64,000 nucleotides of DNA from Gnetum montanum. Taxonomy: Eukaryota; Streptophyta; Gnetopsida; Gnetales; Gnetaceae. Each line of letters opens with the position of its first letter. The first letter of the stretch is position 1. The notes below the pieces were generated by a model. The model was not told the origin of the DNA. It was given only the letters and a program-made list of their open reading frames with translations, and ran no database searches. Below are positions 56,695-64,000 of this stretch, in pieces. Position numbers and translations under genes: made by a program. The DNA lies in the NCBI GenBank assembly GCA_015680685.1, contig MNCI01007634.1:418548-482547 (forward strand), in the 5' to 3' direction.

Positions 56695-57940
56695 TTAGGA
56701 CTCAAAATTACCATGCCTAGAAATGTCAATAGTGTCATTACCTAAGATCTTAAAAATCCTAAAATATCCCTTCCATTTCAAAACTAATTTCCTAGAAAAA
56801 TTCTTAAGTCTCATATTAAATAATAACACTAAATTACCTTCTAAGAATAACTTCCTTATAATCTTCTTATCATGCCACTGCTTCACCTGTTTCCTATATA
56901 AACATTTCCTATCTAGAGCATGCATATGATCTTCATCTAAATGGTTTAAAGCAAATAAATGGATAGAAAGACATGAATCAAAGTTCATTTCCAATTGATG
57001 TTAAATTCAAAAGGACTTGTTTTGTATCAAATAAAGAACAAGGCATTACTTATCAAATACTAATTCATATGGGCTAAAAGCTAAGAGATGACTTATATGA
57101 TGTACGAATAGCCCACAATGCATCAGGTAAACAATAAGATCAATCTATTTTGTTCTTTCCTACAACTTTCTGTAAAATGTTTTTGATTTCCTTATTTATA
57201 CTTTCAACTAAACCATTTGATTGAGGGTGATAGGCAATAGAAATATGATGTATAATTTCCATTTTGTATAGCAATTTCCCCATTATATCATTAACAAAAT
57301 GTGTGTCCTAATCGCTAATTAGGATTCGTGGATCACCAAAGCATGGAATTAAGTCTTTTCTCAAGAACCTCACTACAATTTTTGCATCATCATGCCTAGT
57401 TTCTTCCACCAAAATCTATTTGGTAACATAATAAATGGAGACTAATATATACTTACAAGAGTTTCTTAAAGGATTAGGACCCATGAAATTAATTCCCCAA
57501 CAATCGAAGGGCTAACAATCCACTGAGATAGGCAACAATGGCATGCCTTGCCATCTTGTGAGTCTTCCCATTTGCTGGCATTGATCACATTTCTTACAAT
57601 ATGCATAAGTATCTTTAAACAAAGTAGGCTAATAAAAACTAGCATAAAGGATTTTGTTTGAATTTTTCTTGCCTACAAAGTAATCTTCACATACTCCATC
57701 ATGGTTAAAAGTAATTACCTCTTGTTGTTCCTATTTTGGTAGGCATCATCAAATGATTTGATCTTCCCAAATATTATATATGAATGGATCTTTCCAAATG
57801 AACCATTGGGCCTTGATGACAAAGGCATGTTTCTATCCTTTAGTCCAAGACTTTGGTAGTTCACATGCAGCTAAATAATTAGCAATATCTACATACAAAG
57901 GATCTGGAACCTTAGGTATAACAACCCTAGTCCACCAAGC
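56695..57940 (-). pseudogene. Athila-like integrase remnant E
   Basis: Read from the minus strand: DIANYLAACELPKSW (about 57900), KDPFIYNIWEDQIIR, zinc-binding part (ILYASFY.PTLFKD, CKKCDQCQQMGRLTRWQGMPL, 57610-57540), core CWGINFMGPNPLRNS (first Asp changed to Asn), RILISD.DTHF (second Asp kept), AYHPQSNGLVESINKEIK (Glu kept, 57230-57180), ALWAIRTSYK, and the C-terminal domain KQWHDKKIIRKLFLEGN (56900-56850) ending about 56695. Sequence wording is that of the Athila lineage, distinct from A, B and C. Stops occur at 57500, 57420, 57320 and others. The rest of the element is not recognisable. Confidence 0.82.
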
Positions 57941-57999
57941 AAATAGTTACTTGATAAACCTCCAATTATTTCAGTTTTGGGTAATTAAACTCCTATCTT

Positions 58000-58967
58000 T
58001 TTAATTTTTTTTCTATTTTACAATGTCAAAGTGCATTGATTTCTTCACTATCTGTTGATATGAGCTAATTACTTTGATAAGTCTTTGTTATGGTAGGTTA
58101 TCACCAGATCAATCTAAATCAATAAGGATATCAATTACGATCAAGAGCTTGAACATATGCTAGAAAAGATTACATCAATAAATATCATCGAATCAATATA
58201 GATCAATCCAAATTATGGTGATTTTCATAGATATTACAACAACAATCGATACCATCTGATTATGAGAGCAATTGCCTCACTAGGGAATGAACATATTGAT
58301 TTGCACCACTGGTTTGATGCAAATTGGATATCAAAGGACATAGCCACCATGATACAATTCAATGCTTTATAATTGATCTCCATCAAAGTTTTTGATGAGG
58401 ATTGATATACTCAAATAATAATATTTTTTCCCATTATGATAAAGCCTTTTCCAATATAATGGGAAAGCTCAAAATGTAATAGGAGGAATCAAATACTAGG
58501 AGAAACTCACATCAAATTGAAACCATTTTCTGAAACTTTTCTATTTGTAAACTTCCTAAGAAGATTTTCTGAACATTGTAGTAACTATCAACTATTGGAG
58601 TCCACTGATAGATTGTTGAAGTTGCTACATTGTAGAAATAGCAAGGTAGGATCAAAGATTAGGTAAAGTCTCCCTTGTAATCTTTTGTTATCTATGCTAA
58701 AATTATATTATTTCGATTTGGTTAAATCATTTCATTTTCATTCTTAAACATAAGATTAGAAGTTAGGGTGGAATTTATGATTTTACTTATGAGTGATAGT
58801 CATAAGTGTGGGATTTTCATTAGATTTAGGTGTAACCATTTATTATCTTGATGATCTCTTTAACTTTGAACTATTCATCCATAGATACAACTCATGGGTT
58901 AGTCACAGATGAGGTGACATCTCTACAATGAAGGTAATCTAGCACCAAACTTTGGTTGGCTTGTCAA
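58000..58967 (+). repeat. Element D 5' LTR (start not located)
   Basis: Placed by its position before the PBS and end at ...TTGTCA (58967). It contains dispersed 'gatcaat' motifs (58108-58210) and a hairpin ACCAAA-C-TTTGGT (58944-58956) near its end. The left boundary lies between the last recognisable E sequence (57940) and about 58090; no partner LTR is inside the window. Confidence 0.45.
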
Positions 58968-58969
58968 TT

Positions 58970-58987
58970 TGGCATCATTCATGAGGA
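58970..58987 (+). other. Primer-binding site, element D (Athila-type)
   Basis: TGGCATCATTCATGAGGA. Compared with the Athila-type PBS TGGCGCCGTTGCCGGGGA most differences are C to T or G to A, as expected from decay of methylated cytosines. That Athila-type site is complementary to the 3' end of an Asp tRNA as far as I recall. Confidence 0.6.
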
Positions 58988-59608
58988 GGCTAGCAAACTC
59001 AATCATCATTAAGGATTTAGTATGTTTTTAGATTTATTTTAGGAATTTAAGCTAGATATTTTAAAAATGTACACACTATTTTCATTGTCATTTCTTCTGT
59101 TAGTGGTTTTAGAAATGGTTTCTTTTAATTTTTTTTCTTATAAGAAGAAAATTAAAAATACTAAAAACAAGGAAAATGTTAAATCATAAGAATCAGTTTC
59201 CCTAATTTCCAAAACTACAAAAAGCTATAGAAAATTTGCAATTAAGGCAATAATTATAGGGGTGATTACGTAAATTTGTAAAAATTTAGAATTAATTGTC
59301 CATAAATGTGCTAAAGAAGAGTGTGCTTGTTAAATGAATTTAACAAAGCAACATAAAAATCTAACAAGAATTCAACCTCCTAACAATACTATTAGCTATT
59401 ATAAATGTACTTGAACTAATCTAAAACAAAACCAAAAGGAACAAGGAGAGCCTAGCTCTATTCCATCAACCTCCCTTGAGAAACAAAAAAATAACAAAGA
59501 AGGAACTCCAATAGAAATTTTCAATCAAAAATACAATTTAAATTGTCCACATCTTTAAAACCTCTTTATGATATACCAAATATTACAATGTAAACCACAA
59601 ATTCAACC

Positions 59609-60990
59609 ATGGTAGCAAGTTCTCAAAATTTAAGCTTTAGCCAAATATTGAGTAACATGTACACCATTGGAGGAATCACCCAATTAGTGAATACATTAAA
59701 TCTACAAACTCCCATCACTTCAATAGCCTCTATTTTCATACCAAGTCTAATTGCAATCCCAACTATACCTAAGACTTTTGCAATTGGATCCCCTTCACAT
59801 TATATGGTTCATTTACTTTTTATTTTAGTAGCATAGGCTCTAATATTCCAATTGGATAAGCCTATCAAGGAAAAACTCTTGGGGACTTGTTCAACCAAAG
59901 AAAACAAGGAATACCTCAAGGACCTTCAGTTTTTTCCCAAGATAGGGATGTTGAACTAAAAAATATTTACTTACTACCTATTTTTAGGGGAACCAATGAT
60001 GAAGATCCAGTCACTCATATAAGAGAACTTAAAACCACACTTGCAATGGTGGCACCTAAAAGTGGAGATAGAACTAAAATGATTGCCTTTAAATCAACCT
60101 TGAAAGCTAAAGCTAATTTTTGGCTAAAAACCCTTAGGACAAAAATCAGCTTATGGGATGAATTCAAGGCTACCTTTCTTCAAATATTTCTTTCCAATGA
60201 TAGGTTGTACTTGTTAAGAAATCAATTGATGAGTTTCATGCAAAAAGAAGTTGAGGACTATGAGAGTACTTTTGATAGGTTCAAGGTGTTTTGTTTATCA
60301 CAACCATGGATTTCTAGCCCACCAGCTTATCCAAATCTTTGTAGAAGGCTTTTTACCATATTGTAGGAAACATGTTGATTTTGTGTGTGGTGGAAACATA
60401 TTGAATGTAATACTGGAGGATGGCATGAGAATAATAGATTCATTGGTTGATCAAAGTAAGAGATGGTCAAAACCTATCATGCAAGGAATGACCTAGTAAA
60501 CTGAAAAACTAAATAAAAATGTTGATAAGTTAACTTGTTTAATAAGAAACAAGCACATATGATGCAAGGTGAGGTATGTAACCTTTGTTGTAGTCAACAA
60601 CATGATTGCACCACCTTCGCAATCTTAGCCTATTGTCATGAGGAAGTACAAGAATCTATGAAGGCTTTTCAATAATATAGAAGTTAACTAACAGTCATAG
60701 TCCAACAAAGATCATCTTTCCACCAATAGTATTCTCAAAATAATTATAGATCTTTTAAGAGCCATACTAGTGAGCACTTGGATAGAATTATTCAAAGTCT
60801 TACTTCCTTCATTGAAGAAAGTGGGAAATTTATGAATGAGACAAGAAGATGATTCCAAGACTTGAAAAAGAATGAATTACCTTCCCAACAAGATCCAAAT
60901 CCCACATCACAAAGAAAGGATAAGGAACAATTGCATTCGATTATAACTAGCAGTGAAAAAACTATTAAGCCTAGACCTATAAAAAAGGTT
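59609..60990 (+). pseudogene. Element D gag (degenerate)
   Basis: N-terminal frame 59609-59836, core 59887-60366 open for 159 codons: ELKNIYLLPIFRGTNDEDP, HIRELKTTLAMV, KAKANFWLKTL, WDEFKATFLQIF, VEDYESTFDRFKVF. A frameshift near 60310 moves to HNHGFLAHQLIQIFVEGFLP and VDFVCGGNIL (60310-60420), matching the Athila gag helical region. Later a Cys/His cluster CNLCCSQQHDC (about 60580-60615) looks like a damaged zinc knuckle. Confidence 0.82.
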
Positions 60991-61176
60991 AGTTTTCAAG
61001 AATTTGAGACACAATAAAATGATCAACCACATCTAATGCATGAGGAGGGAAGTAACCAACCAAATGAAGAAGGAGAACAACCATTAACCTCTCCTCCTTT
61101 TAATAACAAAACAATTTCACCTTCTTTTCCTAAATGATTACAAGAGTAATTTACAACCAAAGCACATATAGTAAAA

Positions 61177-61720
61177 ATGTTTAATGAATTATACTTACAC
61201 ATTCCATTAGAACAAGTTCTTAGAGACACACCACTTTATGCTAATTACTTATTGAAATTATGCATAAAAAGGAAAGAAGGAAAATTTCTCAAAAAAGTTT
61301 ATTTTGTTGACAATTTTTCTCAACTTATAAAAATTCAAGAAGTTCCAAAATACCAAGATCCAAGGGTTCCCACAATTATAATAAAGATAAATGGAAAAAA
61401 CATTGAAAATTGCCTATTAGATTTAGGAGCCAGCATCAATATTATGTCACTTGAAATGGCTAGGTCACTTGATTTGGAGGAGGTAAGGAAATTTAATATA
61501 ATAATATCTTTGGTTGATGGCTCAATTTTTAAACCCATAGAAGTGGTAGAAGATTTAATTATAGAAGTTGAAAAAGGAAAATATTTAGTTGATTTTTTTG
61601 TGTTGAAAGTAAAAGATTCATAAAGTTTCCCCATTATATTAGGTAGACCTTGGCCAGCCACAACTAAGGCAATAATTAGGGCAACTCCAATTATCTTTTG
61701 TGAACCTGACTCTTATGCTT
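61177..61720 (+). pseudogene. Element D protease
   Basis: Open for 148 codons (61177-61623): KYQDPRVPTIIIKINGKNIE, active site CLLDLGASINIMSL (61411-61452; DLGA, typical of Athila), FKPIEVVEDLIIEVEKGKY; after a TAA the signature IILGRPWPATTKAI (61635-61675). It cleaves gag-pol in the particle; the active-site residues are intact, the frame is not. Confidence 0.85.
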
Positions 61721-61776
61721 AATATATATTACAAAGCAAAGAGGATCAATTAAACCAAGATATCAAAGAAGCAAGA

Positions 61777-62960
61777 ATGCTTTATACAATACCCACATCA
61801 ACAACGACACAAGATAGGGAAACATTAGTATTAAACAATTTTGAGGAAGAACCCTTAGACCTCTCAAAAGAACAACAAGATCTTCTTGATCAAATTTTGA
61901 ATTTGGGATCAGGAAATATAGGAGAAAAAATTCAACCACCAAGTAATGATTTCTTAGAACTTCGAGAAGTACCTAGTAATCTTAAGTACATTTTCCTTAA
62001 CAAAAATAAACCCTTAATAATAAATTTCCAACTTTCTATAAGGCATGAAGTAAAATTGATAAAATTTTTAAAAAGTAAGTCTAATACATTTTCATGGAGT
62101 TATGAGGACCTCCATCAAGAAATTTCACCCAACATATGTCAACATCACATCTATGTTAAGGAAAACATTAAACCAATTCAAATTTCCCCTAGAAGAATCA
62201 ATCCAACCTTGAAGAAAATTGTTAAAAATGAAATTTCTAAGCTTTGAAAGGAAGGAATTAGTCACCAATAGCTAATAGTGAATGGGTAAGCCCTATCATT
62301 ATAGTATCTAAAAATGAAGGGAACTGGCAAGTTTGTGTGGACTATAGAAAACTTAATCAAAACAAAACAAAAAAAAAGATCATTTTTCCTTATCCTACAT
62401 AGAACATATTTTGGAGATATAAAAGGGTATGAGTAATACTACTTTTTAGATGGGTTTAGTGGTTACAATCAAGTAGCCATTACACTAGAAGATTAGCATA
62501 AAACAGCCTTTACATGTCCATATCAAACCTTTGTTTACTATCGAATGTCTTTTGGTCTTTGTAATGCACCCACTACCTTCTAAAGGGCTATGATATCAAT
62601 TTTTTCTGACATGTTAGAAGAAGTATTCATGGATGATTTTTCAATATATGGGGATACTTATGAACAAAAATTAAAACACTTTGAATGTTTCTTAGACAAA
62701 TGTATTGATAAGAACTTAAAACTAAGTTGGAAAAAGAGTCATTTAATGGTCACAAGTGGGGGTAATTTTAGGCCATGTAATTTCTAAGGAAGGAATAAGA
62801 ATGGATGAGGAAAATGTAAAAGTAATCTCCACACTTCCAGTGCCAACAAACTTAAAAACTCTTTGAAACTTTATAGGACATGTTGGATATTATAGATAAT
62901 TTATTAAGGACTTCTCAAAAATAGCCAAGCCACTTCATACGCTCTTAGAAAAGGATGTAC
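61777..62960 (+). pseudogene. Element D reverse transcriptase
   Basis: Open 61777-62247, then broken: HEVKLIKFLKSKSNTFSWSY, HHIYVKENIKPIQISPRRIN, DGFSGYNQVAI (about 62445-62480), YRMSFGLCNAPTTF, catalytic box FMDD (62626-62637, the usual Athila form), IYGDTYEQKLKHFECFLDKC, LNLKLSWKKSHLM. Frameshifts near 62270, 62400 and 62760. Confidence 0.86.
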
Positions 62961-63430
62961 CTTTTACATGAACTGATGACTACCAAAAAGCATTCTCCAA
63001 ATTAAAAAAAGAGTAACTACCACCCCTTTACCTAATGCACCTAACTTGGATTTTCCATTTAATTTGATGTGTGATGCTAGTAACATAGTTATGGGGGTAG
63101 TCTTGGAACAATACATAGACAATAAATCAAGAGTTATTTATTATGTCCCTAAAAGTATAGATCAAGCCAAAGTAAATTATACAACTACAAAAAAAGAACT
63201 CTTGGCCATTATGTATTCTTTACATAAATTTAGGCATTATTTAATAGGATATAAAACCAAAGTTTAAACTAATCATTCAACTATTAAATTTCTAGCAACA
63301 AAAAAATAGAAAATGCTAGGATAATGAGGTGGTGTCTACTACTCCAAAAATTTTATCTTGATATTTTAGACAAACAAGGTAGGGAAAATGTTGTGGTAGA
63401 TCATCTTTCTTAACTAGAAACCAAGGATGA
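62961..63430 (+). pseudogene. Element D gRH domain
   Basis: FPFNLMCDASNIVMGVVLEQ (catalytic Asp kept, 63049-63108), SRVIYYVPKSIDQAKVNYTT, KKELLAIMYSLHKFRHYLIG (Glu kept, 63196-63255), then ILDKQGRENVVVDHLS (about 63358-63410). Catalytic acidic residues are in place. No second RNase H follows. Confidence 0.83.
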
Positions 63431-64000
63431 AAATAGAACGTGAGTATTTAATGACAAATTTCCTGATGAACTACTCTTTTTAATAAAGAAAGACCCTTGG
63501 TTTGCTAATATAGCAAATTATCTTGCCACTATGAAAACTCCAACTCAATGGAGTAAAGAGAAGAAGAAATATTTTCTAAGAAACATCTCCAAATACATTT
63601 GGAATAAGCCATACCTTTATAGAATATGTAAGGAAAATGTAGCAAGAAGATGTATACTAGAGGATGAGCAACAAGAAATTTTACATGAGCCATGATGACC
63701 TTTTGATAGTTGAAGAACTACTATAAAAATCCTACAAAGGGGATTTTATTGGCCTACTATATTTAGAGATGCTGATAAATATGTCCAAGGATGTGATAAA
63801 TGTCAAAGAATAGGGGCAATGACAAAAATACAATAGACACCACTTTATCCAATCTTAATAACAAACCTTTTGATGTATGCAGTATAGACTTCTTAGGATC
63901 ATTTCTGCCATCTAATGGATGTCAATATATTTTGGTATACATTGACTATCTAACTAAGTGGGTAGAAGCTAAAGCTACCCCAAGAAATAATGTTAAAGTA
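63431..64000 (+). pseudogene. Element D integrase, 5' part
   Basis: FPDELLFLIKKDPWFANIANYL (63460-63525), RRCILEDEQQEILHEP (63648-63695), FYWPTIFRDADKYVQGCDKCQRIGAMTK (zinc-binding, 63747-63825), then after a frameshift DVCSIDFLGSFLPSNG (first catalytic Asp kept, about 63875-63920) and YLTKWVEAKATP. The window ends before the second catalytic Asp. Confidence 0.85.

Larger units (their letters stand above)
58988..64000 (+). mobile_element. Element D: Athila-like Ty3/gypsy retrotransposon (runs off the window)
   Basis: Internal region of an Athila-like element: leader, gag, protease with DLGAS, RT with FMDD, gRH, start of integrase. It has no aRH. All parts have stops and frameshifts. It lies head to head with remnant E, of the same lineage. 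The 3' part and 3' LTR are beyond 64000. Confidence 0.85.

Overview
This window is transposable-element DNA from a large-genome land plant, most likely a seed plant. I see no host gene, no tRNA or rRNA and no CRISPR. Everything recognisable is Ty3/gypsy LTR retrotransposon DNA of two lineages: Tat-like (additional plant-type RNase H, aRH) and Athila-like. All copies are old. Reading frames are broken by stops and shifts, LTR pairs differ by many transitions, and CpG sites have mostly decayed to TG or CA. Species cannot be told from the sequence; nested, old elements of this size fit a gymnosperm or another very large plant genome. N runs (725-851, 16192-16267) and single Ns (15343, 29517, 37819) mark assembly joins.

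Layout. 1-1560 is a partial LTR related to element C. Element A (2143-43007) is a Tat-like element of about 22 kb once the nested copy is removed: 5' LTR 2143-3626, PBS, gag and protease to 8570, a multi-exon gene on the opposite strand (9393-~13070), a ~190-bp satellite array, then RT, RNase H, aRH and integrase (37833-41320) and 3' LTR 41550-43007. Element B (16836-35877, 19.0 kb) is a related Tat-like element inserted into A's satellite array with a perfect 5-bp target duplication (CTCCA). It repeats the same plan: LTR, PBS, gag-protease (19215-22900), opposite-strand gene (23554-27309), short array, pol (28745-32006), LTR. Element C (43008-~55713) is a third Tat-like element inserted at the end of A's 3' LTR; its 3' LTR is cut short. 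From 55.7 kb there are two head-to-head Athila-like remnants: integrase E on the minus strand (56695-57940) and element D on the plus strand (5' LTR end at 58967, PBS 58970, gag, protease, RT, RNase H, start of integrase, running off the window).

Most interesting observation. In both A and B the space between protease and RT is bounded by plausible sense-strand splice sites (clear in B: CAG|GTTAGA at 22876/22877, polypyrimidine tract and TAG|GAT at 28744/28745), so pol would be reached by splicing. Inside that sense intron lies an antisense gene with its own introns. In B eight exons and seven GT-AG introns give 3039 nt (1013 codons) with matching phases at every junction. Element A carries a homologous gene with introns at the same places. 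Introns can persist in a retroelement gene only if they are antisense to the genomic RNA, which fits this layout. The predicted product (~1000 aa: a novel N-terminal domain, a middle domain faintly like plant-transposon-associated domains, a coiled coil, an acidic tail) is not a replication protein that I recognise.

Other points: element C has an RNase H of the plant aRH type upstream of RT instead of between gRH and integrase; A and B each carry a tandem array whose inverted-repeat core also occurs in that element's own LTR; all elements with a visible PBS have a short hairpin just before it; B's RT lacks its catalytic core exactly at a single N.
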